Origin: Arthonia radiata
Taxonomy: Eukaryota > Ascomycota > Arthoniomycetes > Arthoniales > Arthoniaceae
Assembly (NCBI GenBank): GCA_002989075.1
Contig: PSQN01000017.1
Span: forward strand, 3,231,453 to 3,295,452
DNA length: 64,000 bases
Reading direction: 5' to 3'
Under the pieces are notes generated by a model. The model made no database searches, had not been told where the DNA came from, and was given only the letters and a program-made list of their open reading frames with translations. A program made the position numbers and the translations under genes. Within the stretch, counting starts at the first letter, position 1, and every line of letters begins with the position of its first letter. Shown here piece by piece: positions 36,554 through 50,109 of this stretch.

Positions 36554-37526
36554 AACATTCCTATACTGGCATATTGCAGGCAAGGATGTGGGCCCTATAC
36601 CGCGATCCTAACCTTACTTAGCGCTTAATGAATAGAGGTGTTCCCCTTAATCTTTTCACAAATGGCAGTTATAGTGTGGGGTGCGTGAGTAATCCCAAGA
36701 AGTTCAACTGCCTGGGACGATTTCTTTCCGCAAGAAGCCATCTCAAATTTTCCACCGCGATCGGAATCCAAGTGTGGAAACTTCATAGGCGCAAAGAGAA
36801 ACAATCTCACGCCATCGAAATCAGAAAGTCCGCGATGGCGCGAGAGCGCTCTCACATGTCGTGAGTCAGTCGCTGACCACATTTGAGACCCGTCAGATAA
36901 AGCCAAGGATGCATCTGCTGCTTTTCCATCTTTTTTCTCACTTCTACTGCGACAGTATCCATTGACAGCCTTCCTCCAAGGTTGATTCTAACCGGGATTT
37001 TCCGGAGCCCGTCCGACGTCTCCGACCAGCGATAGGCGCAGATTGGAAATATCAGAGCAGAAACCGTCACACTGGCATCCTTATCAAGTGCCACTTTTGC
37101 TCGACCCGACAATACAGTGGAGCCATTCGCGTACGTCCCAAACTTTCATCCACTCCTTTCAAGCAATGTTTTGCGCTCCTCACTTTGCACAACAAGCTGC
37201 GTCAGCTTGCTTGCCAATGCATTGGATCCGAAGAATTTGTCTGGCTCGTCTGTGGCCACGATGGGTTGCTGCTTTGTCCGCAGCGAAGAGTAGCGCTTGT
37301 GAAAGTGGAGAATCCACGTATCAAGCTGGCACCCATGTCCTGATAAGGACGACAAAGAACCGCTGATATAGATATCTCGTGCCGCCCATTGACTCATCTC
37401 GCACTTGACCCGACACCGGCTCTCTCTACTCCATCCGCTGTCTTTTCTTTCAGCTTCATCCTCTTCCGGTGCCGCGTACTGACCGCTTCATCATCGTGCA
37501 GCAGGCCTATCTTGTCAGCAATCGTC
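36554..37526. other. Intergenic region with no supported gene
   Basis: About 970 bp, 3' flank of the preceding gene plus promoter and leader of the Ecl1-type gene. The stretch 37380-37520 is pyrimidine-rich. Confidence 0.4.
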
Positions 37527-38562
37527 ATGCCAACCAATGCTATGCCCCTCGGCCAACACTACCGCGCTGCATCTATGTCACACGTCGCGCATAAGAAGCG
37601 ACATAGTGGTAGCGGTCGTCCTGTGTTACTCAAGAAGAACACGAGTTCCAAAAGCCCCAGCCGGAAGAGTGCAAGTAGCGGCAGCCCTGACCAGACTGAC
37701 GAGGAGGACATGACGACCAGCTTCCAACAGTTCTGGTAGATCTTCTTGGAGTTTCATCACTCTGCAGATGTCACTGACACGAACATGCAGCGCGACCTGC
37801 GATAATCTGATCGTCGTTCCAAACTCGTCCATCCTCTATTGTTCTGAAGCGTATGTTTAACAGCAATACTCAGCCGCAGGATAATTTACTGACAATCCCA
37901 GCTGCCGCCGTAAGGACTCCGTCAGCTCGACGCCCGTTTCACCAATCACAGTACCTCTCAACGCACCCTGCAAACGAGAGCGAGACCTTATACCACCTCT
38001 GTCGCCCACAGACATGAAGACCTCGTCCTTCTTCGCCGACCGTGGACATTCTCGAATTTCTCTCAGCGAGCCAATCACCGATCGTGCGAATGTCTCGCCC
38101 ACCCGTCGGCGCCCATCTATATCTCGCGAAAATTCCGAGGCGGCAAAATACTTAAGCCAGTTCCACTCGGACCCTAACCACACGCATCGCCCGCGTAGTC
38201 CTCGCAGTCACCAGCCTACAACACCGTCGCTTTCGGGCTCGCCAACATCACTTACAAGTTCACACTCGTTCGCTTCTGCGCCCGCTAGCCGCTCACTCGG
38301 CAGCGGACGCTTCATGTCGACCAGATCTATCGAGCTGGTAACACCTACAGCTGCTCTGCCCGCAAGACCAGACACCCTGGTGGCTGATCTGGACGAGAAA
38401 CTGCGCATTGAGGAGTGGGACTATATCTCCACGGTCAAGATCCAGACACTGGATGATGCGGATGACGATGCAAACGGATTGATCATGTACAGCAAATCGG
38501 CGAGTGCTGTGACGGGTGCCGCCTCCAGCAGTCTGAAACAGCTTTTGCATGGGAAAGCTTGA
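37527..38562 (+). CDS. Ecl1-type zinc-binding protein (life-span regulatory factor family)
   Basis: Three exons (37527-37735, 37791-37850, 37902-38562), introns 55 and 51 nt, 309 residues. The middle exon and its joins create the diagnostic short zinc motif FCATCDNLIVVPNSSILYCS followed by EACRRKD, with cysteine pairs C-x2-C and C-x3-C. This pattern is typical of the fungal Ecl1/2/3 family (extenders of chronological life span in fission yeast). The remaining ~220 residues are Ser/Pro-rich with many candidate phosphosites (SPTRRRPSISRENS) and a conserved-looking end block VADLDEKLRIEEWDYIS. The first donor (GTAGAT) is weak but the frame demands it. Confidence 0.87.
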
Positions 38563-40599
38563 TTGAAGAACGGCGGGCAAGGCTCGAGATTGTTGAGCAG
38601 CGATGGAGAGAGAAACGCAGAAAGCCGTTTGAAAAGTGTTGCAAGCGAGGCGTTGGGACTGATATGCGGTGCATGAGGATAGAATTGTCATGTCGGAGAG
38701 TTACACTGGCAATGTCGGACCGTTGTCGAAGCGATCATGGAGGCTCTGCGGTTCTGTGTCGCACAACAGAGTACGTAGCAACGACTCCATATGTCAGGAG
38801 ACGTTGAGCGTTGCGAGGCACCGTCGAATGCCAGTAGTCATGTGCCAATGCTCCTACATTCACTGGCCTCGTCAATTGTTGAGCGGCCGGGCGCAGCGTT
38901 GGCGCAGAGGCGTTCAGCTCGAACGTGAGAAGCGCGTAGGCAAAACGGTTTGACTGGCTGTGCGCTCGTGATGTTCGTCATTAGGCATGCAGCTCTGCGG
39001 GCACTACGCTCGAGACGGCTACTTTCCTCCCCAAGATCTGTGTATCCTGTTCTGCTTACTGCATACAGTTCGTCATGAGACCGCTTCCATGCCTGCAAGA
39101 TCTGACAAAGCTCCACCGTCGTGAAGCACGGCCCTACGCTGATTCTGTGTCGGACCGACGCGGTAATGTCCTTTTTAGCAATTGACGGCGACTTGGGTCA
39201 TAACACGAGCAACATGCGGCTCTGCTCCAACATCAATCGAAGCGGAGTAGCGCTTGTAGGTCTCAATATACAGAGCCAAAGGGAACAGGAGATTGGAAGA
39301 GGGATTGGCCGGGAAAGGCGAAGCGGGCCTTGGCAGCGCCGGCTTGGCCCAAGCTTGGGACACTTGTCTTCCAATGCTAAAGACACCATTGGGCCCATCC
39401 ATCATTGCGCCAATGTGAGTCGTTCAAGCTGTGCTCTTCGCCCGCTGCGTATTTGGGTAGATAGTAGAGCCGCGCTTCTTGCTTCGTCGACCCTCAACAT
39501 TTGCATTTCCGACCCCTATTGCAGCGTCGATCGCAGCTCGTAACGGCAGGCGGCCTTTGTGCTGAGAGGCCTCAACAAAGTACCATCACCTGCACGCCTT
39601 GCTCAACGACCGTGCAGCATTTCCGGTCGTTAGATTTCAGTGTCAGCTGCAATTACTGTCAGCTACAAAACAGCTCCTCCGGAGTCCCTCTGTGTGCGTG
39701 CCGTTGCCCCCCGGCCAGGCTACTGGACGACGCCGGCGTAACGGCATCGTCATCATTATTCCTGTACCTCGAGCCCACGTGAGCAAGGCCGAGAGAGGCT
39801 GGTGCAGCCTCCTCCCTCAAATTGCGAGGACTCTCAGGAGCGACATCATCTTCCTGTTCCCCTCTGGTTCCGAAGCTTCATCAGATTAAGCGCACACCTC
39901 TGCCTCAACTTGCGCACATTGCTCTGCCACTTCAATTAACCTTTCTGCGGCGCCTTCCCCTCCTGTTTGCCCCTTCTCTTTGACGGGCAACGCCTCGAAC
40001 CATCCCGCAAACTCTTCTCCTCAACAACTTGCGCATCACAACACGAGCCGCACGCGCTGTCATCACCACTCGCCGCAGCAGCTCCAGGGGTGTTTGCGTC
40101 CCGATAGTCTGGGGGTGCAGTGACGATCTTTGCCGCGAGCGAACTGAGTCTGCCCCTCTTAGCGGGCGCCCTCGTCAGTGCTGGTTCAATTTCATCCACC
40201 CTTCAGCCGCGCCCTCTTTGCACAACCACTGTCGCGCGACTGTCCATACAACCCTCCACTTCAGGCCATTGGCATCACGCTGTCACGGCTGCCGACTGCT
40301 CCCGTTACAGTCCCGTGATCCGCTATCTGGTCTTGTGACTTCACAGGTCCTTTCTGGCCCCTACCTCAAACGCGCCTGCATCATCACACATCATTCTCCT
40401 CCAACAACAAGGCTACACCAACCATCCACAGCAAAGTCAACAAAGCTTCGCATCCGCCAATCGACTCGACCTCTTTCGCAGCGTCACCAATCTTCACTTG
40501 CCCACTACGGACTCCTTCACCTTGGCAGCGAGCGGCTTCCATACGTTCCTTATTTTCAAGACTCCCCACTCCCGATAGTATTCGATTCGTCGCCTTGAC
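38563..40599. other. Long spacer and probable leader of the GSK-3 gene
   Basis: About 2 kb with no supported gene. From roughly 39900 to 40599 the plus strand is C/T-rich with many short CCTCC/CTTCC tracts and probably forms a long 5' leader of the kinase gene. Confidence 0.4.
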
Positions 40600-42147
40600 A
40601 TGGCAGCGCAAGGTCGTCCTGGAGGCGCCTTTGGCAGCCTTCGCATGGGTGGTAGGTCTTCCCCTGTTGTGTCTGCCTCGGTGACAGCATCATCTGACAA
40701 GCGTTGCAGAAGTCATTCGTGAGAAGGTCCAAGATGGTGCGACTGGTGAAACCAAAGAGATGCAATATACCCAATGCAAGATCGTCGGCAATGGTTCTTT
40801 TGGTGTCGTCTTCCAGACAAAGCTATCACCGAGCGGAGAAGATGCTGCCATCAAGAGGGTGTTGCAAGACAAGCGTTTCAAGGTATACCCCGCAATGTTT
40901 ATCCCGATGATCAACACCCTGGACTGACCGTGCGGGACAGAACCGAGAACTACAGATCATGAGGATTGTGCGCCATCCAAACATTGTCGAGCTCAAGGCA
41001 TTCTACTACTCCAATGGAGACCGCGTACGTGCACAATAAACCTCCTCGTCGCCGTCTCAATACTAACAAAGCTTCCAGAAGGATGAAGTCTACCTCAATC
41101 TCGTCCTCGAATTCGTTCCCGAGACCGTTTACAGGGCATCGCGCTATTTCAACAAGTTGAAGACGACCATGCCCATCCTCGAGGTCAAGCTCTACATCTA
41201 CCAGCTCTTCCGCTCCCTCGCGTACATCCACTCGCAAGGCATCTGTCACCGCGACATCAAGCCACAAAATCTCCTACTCGATCCTGTCTCTGGCATACTC
41301 AAGCTCTGCGATTTCGGTAGCGCGAAGATCTTGGTGGAGCATGAGCCCAATGTCTCTTACATCTGCTCAAGATACTATCGCGCGCCGGAGCTCATTTTTG
41401 GAGCTACCAACTACACTACGAAGATTGGTATGTACAGTTTAGCTTCCCGAGATGGATCCAAAGCGTGCAATTGCAGTTGTGCTGACACTCACAGACGTGT
41501 GGTCCACTGGCTGTGTCATGGCCGAACTCATGCTCGGCCAGCCTCTCTTTCCGGGAGAATCAGGCATTGATCAGCTGGTCGAGATCATCAAGGTTCTCGG
41601 TACACCTACCCGAGATCAGATTCGCACCATGAACCCGAACTACATGGAGCACAAGTTTCCACAGATCAAGCCTCACCCATTCAATAAAGTGTGTACCACC
41701 CCATGTGACCGATGTCAGCACCCGTCCAGGGCTCATATCTATCAGGTGTTTCGGAAGGCGGACAACAATGCTATTGATCTGATTTCGAAGCTGCTCGAGT
41801 ACACTCCCACTCAGCGGCTCTCGGCGATCGAGGCAATGGTGCATCCCTTCTTCGACGAACTTCGAGATCCGAACACACGTCTACAGGACGCCCGTCACAC
41901 GAATGGCGCGGCCAAGGATCTGCCGACGCTTTTCGACTTCTCCCATCACGGTATGTCCTGCATGCTTTCGTTGGCTGACATGCTCGAAGACTAATTGATC
42001 TAATCAGAATTATCCATCGCCCCTCATCTGAACCAATCCCTTGTACCCCAGCACGTTCGCAAGACCATGGTCGACCAGGGCCTTGACATCGACTCACCTA
42101 ATTTCAGGCCGCTATCAAAAGATCAGATGATGGCTCGTCTCGATTAG
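40600..42147 (+). CDS. Glycogen synthase kinase 3 homologue (Ser/Thr protein kinase)
   Basis: Seven exons: 40600-40651, 40710-40882, 40941-41024, 41079-41427, 41495-41688, 41746-41950, 42008-42147. Introns are 54-67 nt; the protein has 398 residues. Kinase marks in order: glycine loop [11 protein letters not shown], lysine [25 protein letters not shown], the GSK-3 activation loop with its tyrosine ([19 protein letters not shown]), then [20 protein letters not shown] and the GSK-3 arginine-rich site [15 protein letters not shown]. The C-terminal lobe ends in the family block [17 protein letters not shown]. It acts in growth, stress and morphogenesis signalling. All six joins restore conserved residues. 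Confidence 0.97.
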
Positions 42148-43138
42148 CATCCTAGACCGATACGCATCACGCAGTATGACATGAGAAAATGATATATCCC
42201 ATTGGTCTTTTCCTCTCTCGATACCAGTAGAGCTATTCCTTGTCCGTCGGCGTTTTCAGTCTGGACACCGACGTCGTCCTCCATACCTTGCGATTGGCGC
42301 TTGGTCGGCCATTGAGGCATTCTATGCAGAGGGCGACGGCACTCGCTGGGCATCGGTGGGGAGCGATCAATGTTGAGCATGATGAATGGTGTATGTCGAA
42401 GGGAGCCGACTGGGCGCAGATGTGGCTTGTAACGAGAGTACGTGATACCACGCGCCCGGCGCCTGTGGAGAGCTGGCTTTTGGCTCGTTCCGAGTCTAGC
42501 TAGCATTTATGATGTCTTGTCTACCTGTCAGATGGCCTCGTATGGGGACAAGTTCACTCCTCACTGCAAATTCTTTACACTTAACGCCACTTCCCCTGCA
42601 GAGAGAGCTCATCCTATCTTCTAGCACCGAATTGAAATATCGTTTCTGATACACTTCCTACCGTTTTTGCAATGCAGCGTCAAGGTTCCAACACGCATCA
42701 CGCAACAGAATCTTCCGTGCAATGAAAGGCGATGCTGGGGACGGCGTGCTCTCTTTTCCTGCTACGTGCGCTACCTGTCGACATGATGATCAGGTATTGT
42801 CGACGACGTGGCAGTAATGCCCAAGTGCTCAAATGTCTTTCAGTGATTACAAGCAAGCATGAAAGCATCATAAACATCGCTTCATAGATCTCGTGCGCCT
42901 CTAGAAGCAAGGCACGTTCAGTAAAGATGTTGCGAGAACAGAATGGCAACAGCAAACACCATAACCAACGCCGCACATCATCACCTACAACACCGTCTCC
43001 GCTTCACCATGCAACACCGTCGCGTGCACCGTTCCGAGCGCCTACAAAATCGCCCTCTTTCAGCTTCTTTCCCTTCTGACTCTCCAAGCAGCTCATCCCC
43101 AAAACACCACCATCTCCGCTTGCTCTACTAGGTTCAGC
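42148..43138. other. Intergenic region with no supported gene
   Basis: About 990 bp, 3' flank of the GSK-3 gene and promoter/leader of the cap-binding protein gene (C/T/A-rich from 42950 on). Confidence 0.4.
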
Positions 43139-46100
43139 ATGGCGACAGCCTCTGTAGCGGGCCACTCCGAGGCTATGGAGATCGACGACTTCGAAGCCTT
43201 CGCGAACAGCAATCCGCGGGAATTCAAGCATGCCAATGGCAGCGTCAATGGCAACGTCAAGCAGTCGGAAGACTTCGAGCTTGATATGGACCGTTGGTCG
43301 ATCAGGAATGGGGCACCACGTGCTCCTAAGGCCATGGTACGTGATAATCAATAGCTCCAAACAAGCGTATGCTTGAGTGCCGAAGGCGATGGGACGAGAT
43401 GTCGCCTTTGTGAGAGAGAAAAAGAGGTGGCTGGTGATGAAGATTGAACGAGAGCTTTGCTAACCCTAAGCCCTGCAGCTCTCAAACGCGACGCGGTCCT
43501 ACTGCACGCCCTCAGGCAACTTTGTACGTTTAATCATCCCAGAATATTCTGTGCGTGGAAGGCAGCAAAATACGACAAGCCCAGAAACAGCATTGATACT
43601 TGCACAGAAAGCTGTGGTCTAACCTGCTCGCTTTAGGTCAACTCAGCCAACAAGGGTCACTACATCTCCGCGCAGCGTGCCTGGGAAGCCGAAGGTCGTC
43701 ACTCTCAGTCGCGCTGGGCGCCGGACGGACAGCTGAATAATATGGCGGACTATGATAGACGTCGCGACGATCGACCGCGCAACGATCGGCCGCGACATGG
43801 TGGTAGAGGAAGAGGTAGAGGATATGGCGGACACGGGGGAGGAGGGTACGGCGGAGGTGGTGGTCGCAAGCGTGATTTTAGAGGTAAGGCCTTTAAATTA
43901 TGCGGTACGGAGGCATGGACTGACGTATTTGCAGAGTACGACGAAGATGAGGGTTATGACCGCCCACCACCACCGCGCCGCGAGCCCCCGTACCAGAGAG
44001 TGCGCAAGCATGTCGTTGAGATCGCAGACTCGGTGTGTTTAATTCAATGAATGAGGCATGAGAGTACGTGCTAATCAATTGGTAGCCTATGAGAGATCCA
44101 ATAGAAGACGTGCAGGCTCTCGCCAGCATGATTGCGAAAGACTGGGATGACAATTTCTTCCAACAGCACACACCCGAGCTGCTGCTTACTATGTACGTTT
44201 CTCGAAACGCTGCTACAAGAGCCGAGCTGACATCGTCAGGGTCATTGAGCAGCCGCTTAAGATCCCATACATCGCCGGCCTTATCCTGAGCTTGAACCAG
44301 AAGAACCCCGAGATCGTCGAGAAACTGCTGCCGAAGTATGCAGAGCGTACGCAAAAAGCCATTGAAGCCGGAGAGTGGCGCACATTGAAGCTGTTGCTGC
44401 GCTTCTGGGCGTGTATTGGAGGACTTTTCGAAGAAAACCCGGTATTCAAGGTGCTAGAGGAGCTGTTCAACAGAGCGATCGATCTGCAGACAGCTTCATC
44501 GGATGATGTAGGGCTCAAAACCCAACGTTTATTAGTAGACTACGTCGCTAACAGCATTGACAGGTCCTTGGGCTTGAGATCACGAAGATCATCCTGCTTA
44601 CGATACCATTCGTCGTATCTGCACCGTGCACCAATCGCGAGGAGCTCCAAAAGAAGGCGTCAGAGCTGCTTGACAAGACGGAGGTCATCGCAGCGGCTCC
44701 ACCAGCCGCAGAAGATATCGTCAACCCGTACTTGAGCGTCGAAGGTGAGGAAGCGCCTGAGGTGCAGCCGGTGCTGAAGCTGCTTCAATTGCAGTTGCGC
44801 AGCGAAGAGAGCAGCCAATGGCAGCTTCAATTCCTCACGAAATACTACAAGGACCCTACTGAAGGCGACTTGATGGATGGGATGAGCGAGGCCATGAAGA
44901 AGCACGAGTTCCCAACCATCGAGGTACCATCAACTGTGAAATCAGGCACAAGCCCGTTGTATCCAGAGATCTACTTCTCTCTTTACGCTGATCAAGATGT
45001 CGAAACAGTACCGCCAACACGACACTTGGCTTCTTCTGTCATTCGGGACGTAGTTGTCGACACCATCAATGTCCTCGACTTTAACCGTCAACAAACAGCC
45101 AAATACATGACCGAGCTGGACTGTTACTGGCCTAGAGACACCTTCGCGAAGCGAGCCGCCCAATTCGATCGTCTGCGAGAAGCTCCAGAGGGAATGCCAA
45201 CGTGGAAGATCGAAGACGTAGCCATCGATGCCATCTTCTCCCAGATCATGAAGCTCCCCAACTCTGAGCACCGAGCTGTCTACTATCACTCCATCATCAC
45301 CGAGATGTGTACCGTGGCACCTCAATCGATTGCACCAAGTCTGGGACGTGCAATTCGATTCTTGTATCGCAAGCTGAACGTCATGGATCTTGAGCTTGCG
45401 TATCGCTTCGCTGACTGGTTCGCGCACCACCTCTCTAACTTTGATTTTCGGTGGAAGTGGGCTGAGTGGCAGGACGATGCTGATCTGGCGAGACTGCACT
45501 GCCGCAAAGCCTTCGTCCTGGGTCTGCTCGACAAGGAAGTTCGTCTGTCATTCGCGAGTCGCATCCGCAAGAGCTTGCCAGAGCCCTTTGCAGAATGCAT
45601 CCCGACAAGCATGGACAATGACATCCCTGAGTGGAAGTACAAAGCAGAGACCGCAACGTTTCACACTGAGGCCAAGCAACTCGTGGACTGCCTTCGGACT
45701 AAGAAGACGGAAGAAGAGATCTCGCCGGTCCTCGAAAAGATCATGCAGGAAGCTTCACAAGACTCCGCGCACACATCGCCTCACCTTTTGGCTATTGAGG
45801 CGTTTGTTACCACGATATGTTATGTTGGTTCAAAGTCTCTCTCCCACGCGCTGTCGTTTGTCGAGCGTCACAAAGATCAGCTCTTCGCCTTCTCCCAAGA
45901 CCCTCTGCTTCCTCCCAACGCCAACGACGCCGACCCGGAAGCTACATCGACTGCCAACCGCGTCCAGATCGTTGCATCTGTAGTCAACTACTGGCGTGAC
46001 ACACAATCCGGTGTGGCCGTCTCACTCGTCGATAAGCTCCTCAACTACGGCATCGTACTCCCAACCTCTGTCGTTGACTGGACTCTTGGCATTTCAGACC

Positions 46101-46612
46101 CATCATCCTTCCGCGCCGGCCGCGCACTACCGGAGACGTGGCTCTACGAGCTTGTCTCCGCCACTCTCGGCAAGGTCACTAATCGCGTCAGCCAGATCGT
46201 AGATCAGCGCGCTGAGCCCGGCGTCTTCAAGCCGCAAGCCGAGCAGCTGGAGGAACTCCTCACGAACGAGATGGAGAGCATGCGCAACCTCTTTAAGATG
46301 GTTGATGACGTGCTCGTCGGCGTAGCAGAGGGCTCCAACGACGAGATGATTGAGGAGGGTATGGGCGAGGTCGTCGGTGAAGGTCCGCAGGAGCGCGAAA
46401 TCTCAGGGCGTGCGCAATTGGCGCTGCTGAAGATGTGGGGGCAGAAGTGGTTGAGGGTGTTTAGGAGGAAGCTGGCGGCGCAGGAGAAGAGGGTCAAGGA
46501 GGGGATGTTGACGTGGCCGGAGCCGGCGGACCCTGCGACCGCGTTGCCGGAGGCGCATGAGAATGGGGTGGATAATATGGATACTGCGGAGGTGGAGGCG
46601 GATGGGGTTTGA
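43139..46612 (+). CDS. CBC1: Nuclear cap-binding complex large subunit (CBP80/Cbc1)
   Basis: The core protein starts at 43742 (MADYDRRRDDRPRND) and has 887 residues. Exons from there: 43742-43883, 43935-44032, 44086-44192, 44240-44507, 44564-46612. An RGG/Gly-rich N-terminal stretch precedes an MIF4G-type helical repeat protein (YQRVRKHVVEIADS; IPYIAGLILSLNQKNPEIVE; WRTLKLLLRFWACIGGLFEE). Later CBP80 marks include LDCYWPRDTFAKRAAQF and WKWAEWQDD. With Cbp20 it binds the m7G cap of Pol II transcripts in the nucleus. Three upstream phase-0 segments (43139-43336, 43479-43523, 43637-43741) join in frame and would make a 1003-residue form beginning MATASVAGHSEAMEIDD. I give the longer span, but which start is used is open. 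Confidence 0.9.
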
Positions 46613-47522
46613 TTTGGAGCATCGTGAGCAAAGGCGCGGTACCAAATCATCTTGAGACTCGTGGTGAGAGTGTACGAATACAGCAGCGTAGCATCAGCGA
46701 GTGAAACTTGGACTTGGCTACCACCGGTGAACGTGCTTCAGGTGCAAGAATACACAACTCTGGGGTTTGGCAAATGCAGCAATCAATGAGTGTTTTGCAC
46801 CCAATCCTCATGTTTACCCCATCGTGCTCCCACAAATCATCCTACTCTTCCTCGAAAGGGGAGCTCCCCTGCCAACATTTGGAGTTGCAACCAGGGTCCG
46901 CCCACAGCAACGCGGGCAGCATCGTGACTGCAGGACGAACACTAGGCGAAGGTTTCAAGTAGGCATTTTGTAATTCCATAATCTTCCTATCAGCATGCTC
47001 AGGCTATCGGAAACTCAGCTCAAACGGAGAATAATCCAGTTTTGGTTTCTTCGAGGTCCAGAGAAGGCGCTTAAAAAGGAGAGACCCTGAAACGAACGGG
47101 TGCACAGACCACAAGTAAACTTCCGCAGCCAGCATCATTCCTTTGCGCGCAACGAGTCCACTTCTGCTTCTCAAATCCTTCCCGTCCGCGAGCCACACCA
47201 AGCCAAGACGAACGGCACGTGTCGTATTAGATTCCAGAAGTTGCCAGAGCGGATTCTTCAGCCTTTGGAGCATCTACGTCTGATTAAGGACACTGATGTG
47301 GGTCTCCTCTTCCGACACTTGCATGTACCTTCAACTTATTGACCCTTCCCCTAGACACCGCAAGCTGTATTCTTGTGCGAAGCATTACCAGTCAATCTTA
47401 GTTTGCGTTGCGTGAACAAACAGTCGGACGCGCGTTTGGAGTCGGATCTGGTCCGATGCATTTCGCATAGCCATTGCTTCTACTAGCAACATCATTGAAC
47501 GACCCGGCAATCACTAAGCGCC
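46613..47522. other. Intergenic region with no supported gene
   Basis: About 910 bp between two plus-strand genes; only short unsupported frames. Confidence 0.4.
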
Positions 47523-49204
47523 ATGGCTGGGTATGTCGGACGGATCGCGAACTCTTTGCTATGCCAGATGTCTGACCCTTACACAGGATTGCCGGAGCAT
47601 GGCGCACCTTCTGGCATACCATGACCTCCAACGATCGTCACGCATCTCACGATTCCCCGTTCCGAACTGGCGCACACGTCGCCATCCCTCAGAGCCGCCA
47701 CGCTCCTCTGACTTCTGTTGCAACGAACGCCGATGAATCACGAATAGATCTAACATCTCCTGACGTCGCCGATCCGCTCGCGTCTGGCAGATCACCAAAT
47801 CCCCCTGCTCCTGGCAGTCCTTACAAACCTGGCATGCGCTCGGCCATGCAGCGAACACAGTCTGACGATGTGACGCAGAACAAGAACGACCGTCGAGGAT
47901 CAGCAGAGATACAGATGCAGGCTTTCAGCGACGGGCTGCCTCCGCCGCCTCCTGTCGCGCACTCCTGGAAACGTATTGACGGCTGGCTGGAGGACAAGTA
48001 TCAAGAGCTTTGTGACAACTTGGGCGAGGGATGCACACAGAATGACATCAACGAATTAGAACACGAGCTTGATTGCACACTACCCCTCGAGGTACGGGAA
48101 TCGCTTATGGTGCACGACGGGCAAGAGCGCGGAGGCAGACCGACGGGTGTACTGTTTTCGTCAATGCTACTGGATTGCGAGGAGATTGTTCAAGAGTGGA
48201 AGAATTGGCGAACCGTGAACGAAGAGTACTTATCAAGACCTCCCAGCGTTCAGCAACATGTACAGCCATCACCCAAGGCCTTCGACGGCGCGCCGTCTTC
48301 TTCAGCAAACCCAACGGCTGCCGCTGAGATCAAGGCCACCAACTCACACTGGCGAGAGGACCTTCTGAATCGTCAAGACTCCCAACCTTCCGGCGCCATT
48401 CAGAAGGCATACTCACACCCAAGTTGGATCCCACTGGCGCGCGACTGGGGTGGCAACAATCTCGCGGTTGATCTCGCGCCTGGTCCAGCCGGCAAGTGGG
48501 GACAAGTCATTCTTTTCGGACGCGACTACGATTGCAAGTATGTGGTTGCGCGATCTTGGGCCGCACTACTAGCCACAGTCGCGGACGACCTGCACTCCGG
48601 AAAAGTCGAAGTGCCCGAAGAGAGCGGCGAGCTTAAGCTGCGCGCCTTCAAGAACGCTCAGCCGCCCTACATCGAGATCTTGCGTTGGCGCGCAGACCAG
48701 AAGTACGGGCGCAAGCAGCGTAGCAAGAAGCCTGGGCTGCCTGGCGCGCCTATTGATACGCGCATTGCCGGTGCAGCTGCTGTTGGCCGTGGATCACCCT
48801 ATGGCTCGCCGATTGACAGTGTAGACGGCGATCGAGGCAGGTCACCACAGCGGTTTCCACGAGGGACAAGCGGGACTGCGAGTCCAAGGATGAGCGGAAG
48901 TGTCTCGAGCCCGCTGGCACGGGTCAATGAAGACTCGCCATTGACGACGAGGCTCCAGAACGGCTCGCCGCGCAAGGAGAACTTCCCACGCACAGAGAAG
49001 CTGGTTTCAACGGAGAGCACGCCGCGAGCAAGTGTTGACATCAAGCCGGATGGCAATGTCGGAACGCCTCTGCGTGAGTCGATGTCAGCGGACAACAAGG
49101 AGAACACGAAGAACGGCGAGCCGACAGGGCTTGGTGTGAAGAATCTTGAGGCGTTTCAGCATAATCGGAATCCTTCGGGCGACATGAAGACGGTAGAGAT
49201 CTGA
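47523..49204 (+). CDS. KNR4: Smi1/Knr4-family cell wall synthesis regulator
   Basis: Exon 1 is only 8 nt (47523-47530); a 56-nt intron (47531-47586) follows, then exon 47587-49204. Total 541 residues. The join gives MAGIAGAWRTFWHTMTSNDR then HASHDSPFRTG, the N-terminus expected in filamentous fungi; an internal ATG at 47621 would lose it. The SMI1/KNR4 (SUKH) domain spans WKRIDGWLEDKYQELCDNLG to the IPLARDWGGNNLAVDLAPG and VILFGRDYDCKYVVARSWA blocks, ending near YIEILRWRADQKYG. The C-terminal 180 residues are disordered and Ser/Pro-rich. In yeast, Knr4 links the wall-integrity MAP kinase pathway to wall synthesis and growth sites. Confidence 0.94.
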
Positions 49205-50109
49205 TGCGATTGCGATGGCACGCCCTCGGACGTGACGAATATCAAGGAGGTAATGCTAGCATGGACGGCGAGGGACTTCAGCGTGTGAGGAGTGAGGAAT
49301 GCATCATTGAGACTATCTGCAAGGACCGGATGTCTGCTGCTGGACGCGGTTGAGCGCATGGAGGGCGTTTCCAATTCACCCTCGAACTGTATTATACTTG
49401 GGATAAAAGAAATTAATCCATCAGCGGAGAGAAGGCTGAAGAATTGTTCTTGGAGCATGCACGCGAGCGTACTGGCTGCCGCGACAGCGTCCCCGATCGA
49501 TGTCGTACCACCGGCACAAGGCACACGCACTCTTCAGCAACGATTGAAGCCAGGATGATGAAATGCATGAATTGTAGGCTTTGCCCATTTCAGACATCAT
49601 ATGATGCTGAAAGAAGGATAGCGCCTGACACTTTCCGGGCGACGATCTGCCCAAAGCGATGGATGATTCGATGGCTAGCTCTCCATCACTCCCCAGCTCA
49701 CCGCGACTAATGTCGGCCAGACACCATCAAAGTGTGCGCGAAAGAGCGCAGATGAATAGGATTGATCCAGAAAGTGACAAACAAATAGATAGAGGGGAGT
49801 CCGAGCGACATCGAAAGTGGCACTTCCGAGATAGTGTGCTTCTGGCGAGCAAAAGAGCAAAGGCAAAGGAGTTGTCAGCCGAGATAATGGAGAGCGGGCC
49901 CTACACGCCCAGTGCAGCCAACGTTGCTACTGCTGCTGCTGCTCCACATGCAATCCAAAGTCTACGCCATCCTTTCTCCCTACTGCCATCCCCTTCCCAT
50001 CATCACCCGACACGTACCGCATTGCTGCCATCGCGTGCACGGTCGTCCCGTCCAATAGGCATGAAACACTCGACGGAGTGAGAAGGAGTTTGCCCGCCAA
50101 GCCGCAATC
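49205..50109. other. Intergenic region with no supported gene
   Basis: About 905 bp, 3' flank of the KNR4 gene and promoter/leader of the INO80 gene. A short GCTACTGCTGCTGCTGCT microsatellite lies near 49926-49943. Confidence 0.4.

Noticed and set aside
35535-36611. 358-codon plus frame overlapping the end of the large coiled-coil gene
   Set aside because: Its Arg/His/Leu-rich composition fits a shifted frame of the Pro/His/Gln-rich tail; no domain or start context supports it.
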